Positions 43,588 to 53,455 of a stretch of DNA of 64,000 bases are shown here, piece by piece; within the stretch, counting starts at the first letter, position 1, and each line of letters starts with the position of its first letter. The DNA is from Kribbella aluminosa (lineage in GTDB: Bacteria; Actinomycetota; Actinomycetes; Propionibacteriales; Kribbellaceae): the NCBI RefSeq assembly GCF_017876295.1, contig NZ_JAGINT010000001.1:2666001-2730000 (forward strand), read 5' to 3'. The notes beneath the pieces are model-generated. The model was not told where the DNA came from, made no database searches, and worked only from the letters and a program-made list of their open reading frames with translations. The translations under genes and the position numbers were made by a program.

Positions 43588-43622
43588 TCCGCATCCATCA
43601 ATCTCGACGACGAAGGGCTGCT

Positions 43623-45839
43623 ATGAGCGTCAAGCCGATCGCACCGAACGGTGTCTTCCCGTTCGGAACCCACGTCTACCGTGAGCCGCACAAGGACTTC
43701 GAAACCTTGCAGAGCGACTTGCCGCTGCTGAGTCGCCTCGGGTTCAACATGATCAAGATCCAGGAGTCGTGGGCGATCGACGAGCCTGCCGAAGGCCGGT
43801 ACGAGTTCGCGCGGATCGTGACGCTGATGGAAGCAGCGCAGCGGGAAGGGCTGGGTGTCTACCTGGGTCTCACAATGGAACAGGCACCGGCCTGGATGTG
43901 GGCGAAATACCCCGACGCGTACATGGTGGATGCGAACAACGTCCCGTTCGTCGATCCGACGCAGTACTGCATGCCGGCCGATGCCAAGCCGGGTCCGTGC
44001 TGGAATCACCCGGGTGTTCGGGCTGCGGGGGAGGCGTTCATGGGTGCCGTGGCGGCGAGGCTCGGTGAGTTCGACAACCTGTGGACCTGGAACACCTTCC
44101 AGGAGGTCGGTTTCTGGAACAACCTGCCGAAGAATCCTGAGTTCGTCGGTTACTGCTACTGCCCGCACACGATCGCGGCGTACCGAGGCTGGCTGCAGCA
44201 GCGCTATGAAAGCCTGGCAGCCCTGAACGAGGCCTGGTTCACGGCGTACACGGACTGGAACCACGTCGATCCACCCCGTCGGTACCGGGCGTCGCCGGCG
44301 ATGCTGGATTGGCGTTACTACATGGAGAACGTCTATTTGGCCGGCGTCCTCGAGTGGAAGACGGACGTGCTCAAGGCCTCCGACCCGCGTTCGCGGCCAG
44401 TGTTCGCCCATGTCGGGCACCCGACCGTTGCGTCTGGACAGGAATGGCGGTGGGCGGCGGCAGGCGACTTCTTCGGCAGCAGCAACTACCCGGCGTGGGA
44501 CCCGTTCGATTCGTGGGACGACGCCTGGCCACAGCGCGAGTCGATGGATCTCACGCGCCTGTACGAGTTGTGGCACGCGATGTTCTTCCGCAACGATCTC
44601 GTCCGATCCGCGACCGGGCGTGGGCGTGCATTCTGGGGTGCCGAGTTCCAGGGCGGCCCGATCAGCACGTTCCTGCACCTAGGACGCACACCATCGGCCG
44701 ATGACATCCGACGGTGGTTGCTCGCGGGGCTGGCGGTCGGCATGCATGGCATCAGTTTCTGGAACCACCGCGCCGAGCACTTCTGGCACGAGGGCAACGG
44801 ATTCGGCCTGATGGACCGCACCGAGGGTTCCAGCGAGCGGATCGAGGAAGCCGGCCGCATCGCCCGTGCCATCAACCGCGATCCGGGGCTCTTCGTCGAA
44901 TCCGAACCGCCGCCCGCACAGGTGGCCGTCGTGGTGAGCGAGGATACCTACCAGTTCATGTCCGGCAGCCGGACGAACGCACTGGAGATCCTGCAGCACA
45001 ACCTCCGGGGTCACTACGCTCGGCTCTGGAAGCTCGGGGTTCCGGTCGACTTCGTGGAGATCACACTGAGCGAGGCATCCGACCTCAGCCGGTACACGGT
45101 GGTCATCCTGCCCTTCTCGCCAGCGATCGGTACACGTGAGGCCGAGGTGCTGACCAAGTACGTTGCCGCCGGTGGGACACTCATCAGCGAGGCATCGCCC
45201 GGCAGACACGACAATCGTGGCTTCGCGACGCCCTCCCAGATGTTCGACGGCGCCGAGAAGCTCTTCGGCGCCACCCAGACCGGGTTCAGCCTTGTCGATG
45301 AACCGGACGACCGCCGGTGGACGCCGCCGCCACGCGGTGCCGGGGAAATCCGCGCGGCCCTCGTCTGCGAAGCGGGCGCCGACCTGGCAGGAAACTCCGT
45401 ACGGGCCAACGTCTACGTGCAAACCCTGCAGCCGACCACATCCACACCGATCCTGATGGCCGACCAGGAGGTCGTTGGCGTGCGGAACAGATACGGCGAC
45501 GGCACTGCGATCCTGCTCGGGACGGTGACAGGCCTGTCCTCGACCGCGCACGTCCACCAGCCCACCGACGACTTCTTCGGCAAGATGCTGGCCGCTGCAG
45601 GAGTCGAGCCTGATCGGGTCGGCCGGCTTCTTCGCCGACGGCGAGTGGTGGCAGACCGGCAGGCGTGGTTCCTGATCAACCCGACCAGCGAGGCCGTCAC
45701 CGAGTCGGTTCCGCTGGCGGGGTTGCGACTGGAAGGCGATCTCCTCGGTGACTCGGTGACCAGCCACACCGACGACGAGATCACCATCAAGGTGGCGCCG
45801 TACCAGCTGGCATGCCTGGTGGTGCGAGATGCCGGCTGA
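43623..45839 (+). CDS. GH42-family beta-galactosidase
   Basis: A 738-residue GH42 enzyme of clan GH-A. The acid/base is likely Glu161 in 'WNTFQEVGFW' and the nucleophile Glu341 in 'FWGAEFQGG'. The residue before the acid/base is Gln rather than the Asn usual in GH-A. A trimerisation (glutamine-amidotransferase-like) domain and a small C-terminal beta domain follow. No signal peptide is seen. Starting at 43623 avoids a long arginine-rich upstream frame. It overlaps the SDR gene by 11 bases. Confidence 0.9.
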   Translation: MSVKPIAPNGVFPFGTHVYREPHKDFETLQSDLPLLSRLGFNMIKIQESWAIDEPAEGRYEFARIVTLMEAAQREGLGVYLGLTMEQAPAWMWAKYPDAYMVDANNVPFVDPTQYCMPADAKPGPCWNHPGVRAAGEAFMGAVAARLGEFDNLWTWNTFQEVGFWNNLPKNPEFVGYCYCPHTIAAYRGWLQQRYESLAALNEAWFTAYTDWNHVDPPRRYRASPAMLDWRYYMENVYLAGVLEWKTDVLKASDPRSRPVFAHVGHPTVASGQEWRWAAAGDFFGSSNYPAWDPFDSWDDAWPQRESMDLTRLYELWHAMFFRNDLVRSATGRGRAFWGAEFQGGPISTFLHLGRTPSADDIRRWLLAGLAVGMHGISFWNHRAEHFWHEGNGFGLMDRTEGSSERIEEAGRIARAINRDPGLFVESEPPPAQVAVVVSEDTYQFMSGSRTNALEILQHNLRGHYARLWKLGVPVDFVEITLSEASDLSRYTVVILPFSPAIGTREAEVLTKYVAAGGTLISEASPGRHDNRGFATPSQMFDGAEKLFGATQTGFSLVDEPDDRRWTPPPRGAGEIRAALVCEAGADLAGNSVRANVYVQTLQPTTSTPILMADQEVVGVRNRYGDGTAILLGTVTGLSSTAHVHQPTDDFFGKMLAAAGVEPDRVGRLLRRRRVVADRQAWFLINPTSEAVTESVPLAGLRLEGDLLGDSVTSHTDDEITIKVAPYQLACLVVRDAG

Positions 45840-46656
45840 CGGGAGCGTCTGCGTTGTCACCGGCGCCGGCAGTGGTATCGGCTACGCCATCGCCCGAAGA
45901 CTCATGGGAGCGGGCTGGACGGTCGTCGCCGTCGACGTGGACGATTCCGGTCTCCGGCGGCTGAGCGCGGATTGCGCCGCCGGGGACAGTCTCGCAACGC
46001 TCGTTGGCGATATCTCGGACCGGGTGACCAGCCAGCGCGCCGCAGACTGCGCCGAGCGGCTCGGCGCCCTGCGGGGATGGGTCAACAACGCCGGCATCGA
46101 GATCGACGAACCGGCACATCGCCTCACGGAAGAACCGCTCCGGCGACAGCTCGACGTCAACCTGATCGGAACCATGTGGGGATGTGCGGAAGCCGTGCGT
46201 CGCTTCATGGTCTCCGGAACGCCGGGCTCGATCTGCTCGATCAGCTCGATCCAGGCAACCCGCGGCTTCCCCGGTGCCTTCGCGTACGCCGCCACGAAGG
46301 GCGCGATCAACTCGCTGACCCGGCAGTTGGCCGTCGACTACGCACCGATCGGGCTTCGAGTCAACGCGGTACTGCCCGGTGGCGTCCGTACGCCGATGAC
46401 GCAGGCCGACTGGGATGCGGCCGCCGATCCTCAGGTTGCCCGAGCTCGCGACGATGCGTTGCACCTGCGCGGGCGAATCGCCGAACCGGAGGAGATCGCA
46501 TCGGTGGTTGCCTTCCTGCTGTCCGACGACGCGTCATTCGTCACGGGCCAGGAGATCGTCGTCGACGGCGGCGCCTCGGCACGTTGCGTCAGTCAGCCGT
46601 TCGACCCCGAGATCCTCGCCGCGGCCGGGCGAGGATCGAACGACCGTCAGGACTGA
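45829..46656 (+). CDS. Short-chain dehydrogenase/reductase (SDR)
   Basis: A 275-residue SDR. 'VVTGAGSGIGYAIARRL' binds NAD(P), 'VNNAGIEIDEP' and the Ser139/140, Tyr153, Lys157 catalytic set ('FAYAATKGAINSL') follow, and 'FVTGQEIVVDGGAS' closes the fold. In an operon with a lactonase and beta-galactosidase it is a good candidate for the dehydrogenase that oxidises the freed aldose to its lactone. This is inferred from context. Confidence 0.88.
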   Translation: MPADGSVCVVTGAGSGIGYAIARRLMGAGWTVVAVDVDDSGLRRLSADCAAGDSLATLVGDISDRVTSQRAADCAERLGALRGWVNNAGIEIDEPAHRLTEEPLRRQLDVNLIGTMWGCAEAVRRFMVSGTPGSICSISSIQATRGFPGAFAYAATKGAINSLTRQLAVDYAPIGLRVNAVLPGGVRTPMTQADWDAAADPQVARARDDALHLRGRIAEPEEIASVVAFLLSDDASFVTGQEIVVDGGASARCVSQPFDPEILAAAGRGSNDRQD

Positions 46657-46685
46657 CGATTGGTGCCACCGTAGCTGTGGGCCTG

Positions 46686-48350
46686 TCAGCGCCCGCCGCC
46701 CGGCAACGAGCGGAGCGCCGATTCGTACTCCTTGCGGATTGTGTCCCCGCCACGCGATCGCCATTGGTCGCGCCACTCGTCGATCGCGGTGAGCGGCTTC
46801 CTGCCTGTGACGATGTCGGCGAGGTAGTCCTCGTTGAGCTGGTTCAGGGTCCCCGCCTGGGTGAGCGCAGCTCGGGAATACAGTTGCCGCGTCGGATCAG
46901 GCTGCACGGGCATCGCCGTCTGGATCCCCTGCTGTGCGATCAGTGCATCCTGGATCTGTGATGGGAAGTACAGCGTGGCGTCCATGGGCTGGCACATGTA
47001 GGTGAGCGCGAGCACCTCCGACCACTTGTCGGTGGTCCGCGGATTTCCGTGCTCGTCCCGTTTGTAATGCCGGCCGTCCTGGCCGTAGTTCATGAACAGG
47101 TATTCCTCGCTGCCGAACGGGGCGGCGTAGTAGTCGAGGAGCCGGAGCAGCATGCGGACGCGTGCGCTGTCGTTCTTGAGGCTGTTGGGGATACCCATGC
47201 CACCGAAATAGCCGGACGAGGCGTAGCTGGTCGCCTTGCCGCCGTCGTGTCCGGGAGGCACGAACGGCCGTGCATCCGCCTTCGGATTGGTCTGTTGAAG
47301 CAGTCCTCGCGCACCGGTGGTGTCGAACTGCGAGATGTAGCCCTCGAGGAACATGCCGATCTGTTGCGAGCCCACGAACAGGGTGCGGAGCTTTTGGTAC
47401 TGGTTGTTCAGAGTGGCAGTGTCGGGGTGGTAAACGCCTCCTGACCACAGCCGGCGCATGAAGTCGAGCGCATTCTCGAACTCCTTGGTTTCGAGGTCCT
47501 TGGTGAGGGTGCCGTCGTCATTCCTGCGCCATCCGTGCGGAGCACCGAACATCTGGTTGAACATCTGCTGCTGCCAGGCGCCGAGAGCCCAAGACACGGT
47601 GGCGTTGCCGGCTGGATGGCGTTTCGCGAAAGCTGTGAGCATGGCGTAGACGTCATCTGCGTTCTTCGGATCGTCGACTCCCAGGGCTCGTGCCCAGTCC
47701 TTGCGATAGAGCCCGACCGATCCGGTCACGGGATCGAGGGGACGGGGTACGACGTAGATGCCGCCGTTGACCATGGAGCTCGTCCAGGCCTGGGTGGGTA
47801 GGCGGCCGAGGTTGGGGTAGTCGTTGACTGCGTCGCCCGACAGGTACGGCGAAAGGTCGAGGATCGCGCCGTTCTGAATCAGCCGGCCGGCTGATGCGGA
47901 GTCGTTCCGGTTGAGGAACATGAGGTCGGGGAGATGCCCGGATGCGGCCAGCGTCGCCATCTTCTGGTCGTAGAGGTCACTGGTCACCAGGTTGGGGTTG
48001 ATGCGGACGCCCAGCCGAGTTTCCAGCTGCTGCCACAGGGGGTTCTGTCCCCGTGCCTGTGGTGGTGGGTAGAAGAGAACCTGGAACGTGTCGACGGTGC
48101 TGCCGTCGCCCGGCTTGGCCTTGACCGACTTGAAGGGGGCGGCGGGATAGCGCAGGTATGCCGGCGGGACGTTCGGATCTGCGCTTGCGTGCATGTCGGG
48201 AACGGACACCGGTGGCAGCGCCTTGGGAGGCTGTCCGGCGCCTTGACCCAGTTTGGAGGTCTTGCCGCCGCTGCACGCTGTGCCGCTGAGCAGTACCGCG
48301 GCGCTGAGGACGACACGGCGCCTGATCTGCGGATGTGTCTGGTCTGTCAT
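46686..48350 (-). CDS. ABC transporter solute-binding lipoprotein, LplA type
   Basis: A 554-residue binding protein, long as in the LplA/YtcQ class. The twin-Arg-like start 'RRRVVLSAAVLLSGTACSGG' contains a lipobox with Cys26. The mature part shows 'PLWQQLETRLGVRINPNLVTS' and 'LYRKDWARALGVDDP'. It is the last gene of a three-gene operon behind LplB- and LplC-type permeases. The start at ATG 48350 is set by the signal peptide. A longer frame overlaps the permease and is not real. Confidence 0.91.
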   Translation of the reverse strand: MTDQTHPQIRRRVVLSAAVLLSGTACSGGKTSKLGQGAGQPPKALPPVSVPDMHASADPNVPPAYLRYPAAPFKSVKAKPGDGSTVDTFQVLFYPPPQARGQNPLWQQLETRLGVRINPNLVTSDLYDQKMATLAASGHLPDLMFLNRNDSASAGRLIQNGAILDLSPYLSGDAVNDYPNLGRLPTQAWTSSMVNGGIYVVPRPLDPVTGSVGLYRKDWARALGVDDPKNADDVYAMLTAFAKRHPAGNATVSWALGAWQQQMFNQMFGAPHGWRRNDDGTLTKDLETKEFENALDFMRRLWSGGVYHPDTATLNNQYQKLRTLFVGSQQIGMFLEGYISQFDTTGARGLLQQTNPKADARPFVPPGHDGGKATSYASSGYFGGMGIPNSLKNDSARVRMLLRLLDYYAAPFGSEEYLFMNYGQDGRHYKRDEHGNPRTTDKWSEVLALTYMCQPMDATLYFPSQIQDALIAQQGIQTAMPVQPDPTRQLYSRAALTQAGTLNQLNEDYLADIVTGRKPLTAIDEWRDQWRSRGGDTIRKEYESALRSLPGGGR

Positions 48351-48355
48351 TGGGA

Positions 48356-49300
48356 CTACCCCTTGACTGCGCCGATGATGACGCCCTGGATGAAGTGTCG
48401 TTGGACGAACGGGTAGACGAGCAGGACCGGGACGATGGCGAGGACGACAACAGCCATCTGGGTCGCGAGCGTCGGCGCAGGCGCCGCGCCGTGAACCGCT
48501 CCTTGGGCGAATTGCGAGCCCGGCAGGCCCGCGCCCTGGAGGACATAGGTCCGCAGTACCAACTGGAGCGGCCACTTCTCCGGGCTGTTGAGGAAGAGCA
48601 GCGCATTGAAGAAGTTGTTCCAGTAGGACACGCCGAAGAACAGCGCGATCACGGCGATGACACCCTTCGACAAGCGCATCGCGATCGCGGTGAGGATGCG
48701 CAACTCGCTCGCTCCGTCGATGCGTGCCGAGTCGAACAACTCCTGCGGAATGCTCATGAAGAACGAGCGCAGGATCACCAGGTTGAAGGCCATCAGCGGA
48801 ACGCCCGTGACCAGCACCAGGACCGCATAGGTGTCCAGCAGGTTCAGTCCGCGGACCGTAAGGTACAGCGGAATTAGTCCTGGGCTGAAGAGAAACGTGA
48901 GCAGTACGGCGCTCAGCAGGAACCGGTGCGCGAAGGTTCCGGGCCAGGAGAGCCCGTAGGCGGCGAGAACGACCACCGACGTTGACAGCAGCGTCCCCAC
49001 GGTGGTCACGCCCAGACTGACGAGCAAGGATCGGGTGACGACACCACCAGCGAGGATCTGCTGATATGCCCCGAAGTCGATGTGACGCAGGATCACGACG
49101 AGTCCGCCGGCGTCGTTCACATCGCTTTGCCGCGCCAGACTGGTGACGACGACGACATACACCGGGAACAGCACGACGACAGCCACGGCGAGAAGTGTCA
49201 CGGTTTTGGCGACCAGGCCACCGGGGGTAGGTCGCTCCGTCCACACGGGTCGTGCGGAGGCACGACGCGGCGCTGGCCGGCGTAAGGGAAGCATCGTCAT
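48356..49300 (-). CDS. ABC transporter permease, LplC/YtcP type
   Basis: A 314-residue permease with about six spans. The EAA loop is 'LFDSARIDGASELRILTAIAMRL', and the C-terminus 'RHFIQGVIIGAVKG' is the LplC/YtcP signature. ATG 49300 overlaps the upstream permease stop (ATGA). The five-base gap to the binding protein shows one operon. Confidence 0.92.
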   Translation of the reverse strand: MTMLPLRRPAPRRASARPVWTERPTPGGLVAKTVTLLAVAVVVLFPVYVVVVTSLARQSDVNDAGGLVVILRHIDFGAYQQILAGGVVTRSLLVSLGVTTVGTLLSTSVVVLAAYGLSWPGTFAHRFLLSAVLLTFLFSPGLIPLYLTVRGLNLLDTYAVLVLVTGVPLMAFNLVILRSFFMSIPQELFDSARIDGASELRILTAIAMRLSKGVIAVIALFFGVSYWNNFFNALLFLNSPEKWPLQLVLRTYVLQGAGLPGSQFAQGAVHGAAPAPTLATQMAVVVLAIVPVLLVYPFVQRHFIQGVIIGAVKG

Positions 49301-50283
49301 CGTCTGTACAGCCCTTCCTGCCCGAACGCGTGCGCGAGTTTGTTTGCTATCAGCAACAGGACGAGCCCCACAGCACCCTTGAAGATCCCGGCGGCTGCCG
49401 CATAGCCCCACTGGCCTCCGATCACGCCCTGGAAATACACGAAAGTGTCGAGGACCTCGGCCGCGCGTGCCCCGACTGCGGCGCGCTGCAGCAGCATCTG
49501 CTCGAAGCCGACGCTCAAGGCGTCACCCAAGCGCAGGATCAACAGCAGGATGATCACGGGCCTGATGCCGGGCAGGGTGACGTGCCACAACCGGCGAAGC
49601 CGTCCACCGCCATCCACCGCGATCGCCTCGTAGAGGTCGATGTTCACGGCAGCGATAGCGGCTAGGAAGATCACCGTGTCCCAGCCGGCTTCCTTCCAGA
49701 CGAGCTGGAACGACACCAGGAACTTGAAGAAACCCGGGCTCGTGAGTACGTCGATCGTGGATGTGCCATGGCGGCGAAGTTGCTGGTTGAGCAGCCCGGC
49801 GCCGCCGAGCATGTTCTGGAACAAGGTGACGATGACGACCCAGGACAGGAAGTGGGGCAGGTAGACGATGGCCTGCATCAGCCGTTTCACCCGTTGACCG
49901 ATGACGCTGTTCAGCAACAACGCGAGAGCGATCGGGACCGGGAAGTACAGGACCAGTTGGACCGAGGTGAGGATCAACGTGTTCGTCACCGCGTGCCAGA
50001 ACTCGGAGTCGCCGAACATCTGGGAGAAGTTCCGCAGCCCGACGAATGCCGACTGAGCCACTCCGAAGAAGGGGTCGTAGTCCTGGAACGCGACCACATT
50101 TCCTATCAACGGCACGTAGACGAAGACCGTGAGCAGTGTGAGCAACGGCAGGACCATCACGATCAGCGGCCAGTCTCGGCGTAGTCGTTCGAGCCGAGGG
50201 CGCCGCGGATACTGTGCAGTCTGCACGGCTGGTGGTGTCGCTGTGAATGCGCTGACGGCTGGGTCAGCCTTGCCGGCTCCCAT
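49297..50283 (-). CDS. ABC transporter permease, LplB type
   Basis: A 328-residue permease of the LplB class ('LPLLTLLTVFVYVPLIGNVV', 'VYLPHFLSWVVIVTLFQNML'), with the EAA motif 'LYEAIAVDGGGRLRRLWHVTLPG'. ATG 50283 has a GGGGG stretch upstream. It starts the minus-strand importer operon, which is divergent from a sulfatase. Two AGGAA-type operators lie in the shared promoter region. Confidence 0.92.
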   Translation of the reverse strand: MGAGKADPAVSAFTATPPAVQTAQYPRRPRLERLRRDWPLIVMVLPLLTLLTVFVYVPLIGNVVAFQDYDPFFGVAQSAFVGLRNFSQMFGDSEFWHAVTNTLILTSVQLVLYFPVPIALALLLNSVIGQRVKRLMQAIVYLPHFLSWVVIVTLFQNMLGGAGLLNQQLRRHGTSTIDVLTSPGFFKFLVSFQLVWKEAGWDTVIFLAAIAAVNIDLYEAIAVDGGGRLRRLWHVTLPGIRPVIILLLILRLGDALSVGFEQMLLQRAAVGARAAEVLDTFVYFQGVIGGQWGYAAAAGIFKGAVGLVLLLIANKLAHAFGQEGLYRR

Positions 50284-50394
50284 TGGACCCCCGCTCTCTG
50301 CCACGTGGCTGGTCGGAGATGAAGGATGGCGCAGATGCCTGTTGGATTCCCGAGGGAACACCGTCGGCGTGATCGGTGTCAAGAGTGGGGAACT

Positions 50395-50410
50395 AGGAAC
50401 TCGTTTTCCT
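50395..50410. promoter_or_regulatory. AGGAA-type operator 2
   Basis: AGGAACTCGTTTTCCT is identical over all 16 bases to the site at 61184. It lies 112 bases upstream of the LplB-type permease start. Confidence 0.68.
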
Positions 50411-50469
50411 TAAGGTGTTCCGGCGCACGGGAACTTCCGGGAGGTGTCTTGAATCTGTACAGTTCCTTT

Positions 50470-50485
50470 AGGAACACGTTATCCT
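50470..50485. promoter_or_regulatory. AGGAA-type operator 3
   Basis: AGGAACACGTTATCCT lies 15 bases before the sulfatase start and 75 bases from operator 2. It matches the motif except for one base in the right arm. Confidence 0.62.
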
Positions 50486-50500
50486 CCGATTGGAGACACC

Positions 50501-52006
50501 TTGAGCGAGACTCCGAACATCTTGCTGATCACGACCGATCAACAGCACTTCCAGGCGCTCGGGTGCCGCACGCCCGCCCTGAAGACGCCCAACCTCGATC
50601 GTCTGGCTGTCGAGGGCATGTTGTTCGATCGCGCCTACTGCCCGAACCCTCTGTGCTCGCCGTCCAGGTCGTCCTTGATCACGGGTCAGTACCCGTCGAC
50701 CCATGGATGCTGGACCATCGGCACCAAGCTCGATGAGGAGCGACAGACGATCGGGCAGCTCCTCGGCGACAACGGTTACGCCACGTCCCTGATCGGCAAA
50801 GCGCACTTCCAGCCACTTCGCTCACTTGCCGATCAGACATCCCTCGAGGCACCGCCAACGCTGCGCGACCTTGACTTCTGGAAGGGATTCAGCGGACCGT
50901 ACTACGGGTTCGAGCACATCGAACTGGCCCGCAACCACGCCGATGAAGCCTGGGCCGGTCAGCACTACGCCTTGTGGATGGAAGCGAACGGGCTCGCTGA
51001 CTGGCGGCAGTACTTCCAGGGAGACGGAGGAGGGCCTCCGCGCGAACACTGCTGGGACTTGCCGGAGGAGTTTCACTACACGACCTTCGTGGCGGAGCGC
51101 ACCGTCGCTGCCATCGACCGCGCAGCGCTGGCCGGCAGGCCCTTCTTCACGTGGGCGAGTTTTCAGGACCCGCACCCGCCGTACCTGGTGCCGGAGCCGT
51201 GGGCTTCCATGTACGACCCGGCCGATCTCGAACCTGGCAGACTAGAGCCAGGGGAGTTGGACCTGATGCCTCCATGGTTCGCGAAGACCCAGGAGGCGGA
51301 CCCGGACTTCAGTGAGTGGCAGGAAACACCGCACTTCAACCACGGCTTCAGCAGCCATCTCGTGGACGAGTCGGAACTGCGGAAGAACATCGCTGTCTAC
51401 TACGGCATGATCAGCTTTGTCGACCATGCGGTCGGCCGGATCCTGGCTCGTCTCGACGAGTTGGGCGTGAACGAGAATACGCTCGTCGTTTTCACGACGG
51501 ATCACGGTCACTTCCTCGGGCAGCACGGGCTCACCGCCAAGGGAGCCTTCCACTACGAGGATCTCCTGCGGATACCGATGATCGCCCGATATCCGGGCCG
51601 CATTCCGGCCGGTTCCCGGAGCGCGGCGCTGCAGAGCCTCGTCGACCTCGCGCCCACATTCCTGTCCGCGGCCGGCCTCGCAGTCCCCGGCGACATGCAA
51701 GGAGTCGACCAACTCCCCGTCTGGACCGGGCAGCAGCCGGCGGCGCGCGATCATGTCCTGGTCGAGAACCGCCATCAGCCGACCGCGGTACATATTCGCA
51801 CGTACGTCGACGACCGCTACAAGCTCACGGTCTACCGGGACAAGCAGTGGGGTGAGCTCTTCGACCTCGTCGAGGATCCTCAGGAGCACCGCAACCAGTT
51901 CGGCAACCCGTCGTACGAGCCGATCCGCGCAGAGCTCATGCGCAGGTTCCTCAACGCTGAACTGAGGCGCGAGGCAAGTCGCTTCGCACGTATCGCGATC
52001 GCCTGA
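50501..52006 (+). CDS. Sulfatase (Cys-type, probably cytosolic)
   Basis: A 501-residue sulfatase beginning with TTG after GGAG. 'ILLITTDQQHFQALGC' has the metal Asp13-Gln14, C-S-P-S-R starts at Cys52, and 'IGKAHFQP' and 'FTTDHGHFLGQHG' follow. The DQ-type N-terminus and 'FSSHLVDESELRKNIAVYYG' resemble the choline-sulfatase/heparan-type sulfatase branches. It has no signal peptide. Operator 3 just upstream places it in the regulon of the GH31 and importer genes. Confidence 0.91.
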   Translation: MSETPNILLITTDQQHFQALGCRTPALKTPNLDRLAVEGMLFDRAYCPNPLCSPSRSSLITGQYPSTHGCWTIGTKLDEERQTIGQLLGDNGYATSLIGKAHFQPLRSLADQTSLEAPPTLRDLDFWKGFSGPYYGFEHIELARNHADEAWAGQHYALWMEANGLADWRQYFQGDGGGPPREHCWDLPEEFHYTTFVAERTVAAIDRAALAGRPFFTWASFQDPHPPYLVPEPWASMYDPADLEPGRLEPGELDLMPPWFAKTQEADPDFSEWQETPHFNHGFSSHLVDESELRKNIAVYYGMISFVDHAVGRILARLDELGVNENTLVVFTTDHGHFLGQHGLTAKGAFHYEDLLRIPMIARYPGRIPAGSRSAALQSLVDLAPTFLSAAGLAVPGDMQGVDQLPVWTGQQPAARDHVLVENRHQPTAVHIRTYVDDRYKLTVYRDKQWGELFDLVEDPQEHRNQFGNPSYEPIRAELMRRFLNAELRREASRFARIAIA

Positions 52007-52116
52007 GGACCAGCGGTGACGGCCACACGGGTCTGCGCGGTACGAGCCGAAGCATCCGCCGCGGACGACGATGTTCCGGGCTATTGACGACCCGCCAGAT
52101 CTCACTCTAACGTCCT

Positions 52117-52132
52117 AGACACACGTTTTCCT
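52117..52132. promoter_or_regulatory. AGGAA-type operator 4
   Basis: AGACACACGTTTTCCT keeps the right half-site and central CG, with a weaker left arm. It is 42 bases before the binding-protein start and heads the five-gene operon. Confidence 0.5.
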
Positions 52133-52174
52133 AAAGCGATGTAGCGCGACGGCGGTAGTCGGAGGAATCAAGTC

Positions 52175-53449
52175 ATGATCAAAGTCAGGAAGGCGACGCT
52201 AGCGCTCGCCGTTGCGGTCACCTTGGGGGCCGCCTCCCTAGCGGCGTGTGGGGGTAACAGCTCCGGGTCCGGTGGGGCGGCGAAGCTGGTGGTGTGGGAT
52301 CCGATCGCCACCTATGGCGAGTCGCCGGAGCAGGACAAGGCGTGGCGGGGCATGCTCGCGGAGATCGACAAGCGGTTCGTGGCGAAGCATCCCGGTGCCG
52401 AGATCGAGCACAAGAGCTTCGGGTACGACGGGTACCCGCAACGGATCGCGTCGGCCGTCGCTGCCAACGCCGCCCCGGACATCGCCTGGGACTGGGGCGA
52501 TACCAACTGGCAGATCACCGAACCGTTGAACGACCGCCTGAGTGCCCAGCAGAAGTCCGATCTGACGCTGCTCGAGCAGACCGTGACCTCGGCGAAGGAC
52601 GGCAAGATCCACGTCTTGCCATGGGGGACCTATCAAGGAGTCTGGGTCTACAACAAGAAGCTGTTCGCCCAGGCGGGCGTCGAGGTGCCGACGACGCAGG
52701 CGGCCTTCCTGACGGCATGTGACGCCCTGAACGGCAAGGGCATTGTGCCGTCGAAGGTCTCGTTCGGCGCGCCGAACTGGTTCAACCGGCTCGACGCGTT
52801 GTACGCGGGCCAGTTGATCGGCGACATCTCGCAGTGGAACCGGCAGGGCATCCCCTACACCGGCCCGGAGTACAAGGCTGCAACGGTCGAGTTGATGAAG
52901 ACGTTCGACCACAAGTGCTGGGGAGACCATCCTGAGTCCAAGGGCACGCCAGGCGATCATGAGCAGAGTTTCATGTCCGGGAAGAGCGCGATGCTGTACG
53001 CGCGGTCGTCGGTCCCACTGGCCGAGGCGCGCAAGGCGCTCGGCAAGGACAACGTCGGGGTGTTTCTGCAGCCGGCTCTGCCCGGTGGGAAGCCCAACAT
53101 GGATGCGAGCCTCGCCCAGGGCATGTCGATCATGTCGAGCAGCAAGCAGAAGGATCTGGCCTGGCAGTACATCTCGTTCTACACCGACGTGGATCAGCAG
53201 GAGCTTGCCTGGCAGACAGTCCAGCAGTTGCCGAACAACACCAAGGTCAAGGTGACCTCGACCGATCCGGTACTGCGGCAGTTGCTCGCGTGGGCGGTGG
53301 ACCCGCAGTTCCAGGTCGGTGCGTGGCCGGTGAATCCGGACGAGTCGCAGGCGTACGCCCGGATGACGCCCGATGTGGTGACCGGCAGGCTGGCGGTGGA
53401 CGACTTCCTCAGCAAGATGCAAGTCGTCCGTACCAAGACCAAAGGGTGA
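52175..53449 (+). CDS. ABC transporter extracellular sugar-binding lipoprotein
   Basis: A 424-residue family 1 binding protein. The signal 'LALAVAVTLGAASLAACGG' has lipobox Cys25, followed by 'KLVVWDPIATYGESPEQDKA'. ATG 52175 has GGAGGA eight bases upstream. It precedes a single gene encoding both permease domains of its importer. The aromatic-rich segment 'DIAWDWGDTNWQITEPLNDR' fits carbohydrate binding. Confidence 0.93.
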   Translation: MIKVRKATLALAVAVTLGAASLAACGGNSSGSGGAAKLVVWDPIATYGESPEQDKAWRGMLAEIDKRFVAKHPGAEIEHKSFGYDGYPQRIASAVAANAAPDIAWDWGDTNWQITEPLNDRLSAQQKSDLTLLEQTVTSAKDGKIHVLPWGTYQGVWVYNKKLFAQAGVEVPTTQAAFLTACDALNGKGIVPSKVSFGAPNWFNRLDALYAGQLIGDISQWNRQGIPYTGPEYKAATVELMKTFDHKCWGDHPESKGTPGDHEQSFMSGKSAMLYARSSVPLAEARKALGKDNVGVFLQPALPGGKPNMDASLAQGMSIMSSSKQKDLAWQYISFYTDVDQQELAWQTVQQLPNNTKVKVTSTDPVLRQLLAWAVDPQFQVGAWPVNPDESQAYARMTPDVVTGRLAVDDFLSKMQVVRTKTKG

Positions 53450-53455
53450 CCGCGG

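Noticed and set aside
46686..49244. 852-residue reading of the LplA-type binding protein
   Set aside because: The extra N-terminal part lies inside the permease gene in another frame. The lipoprotein signal sets the start at 48350.
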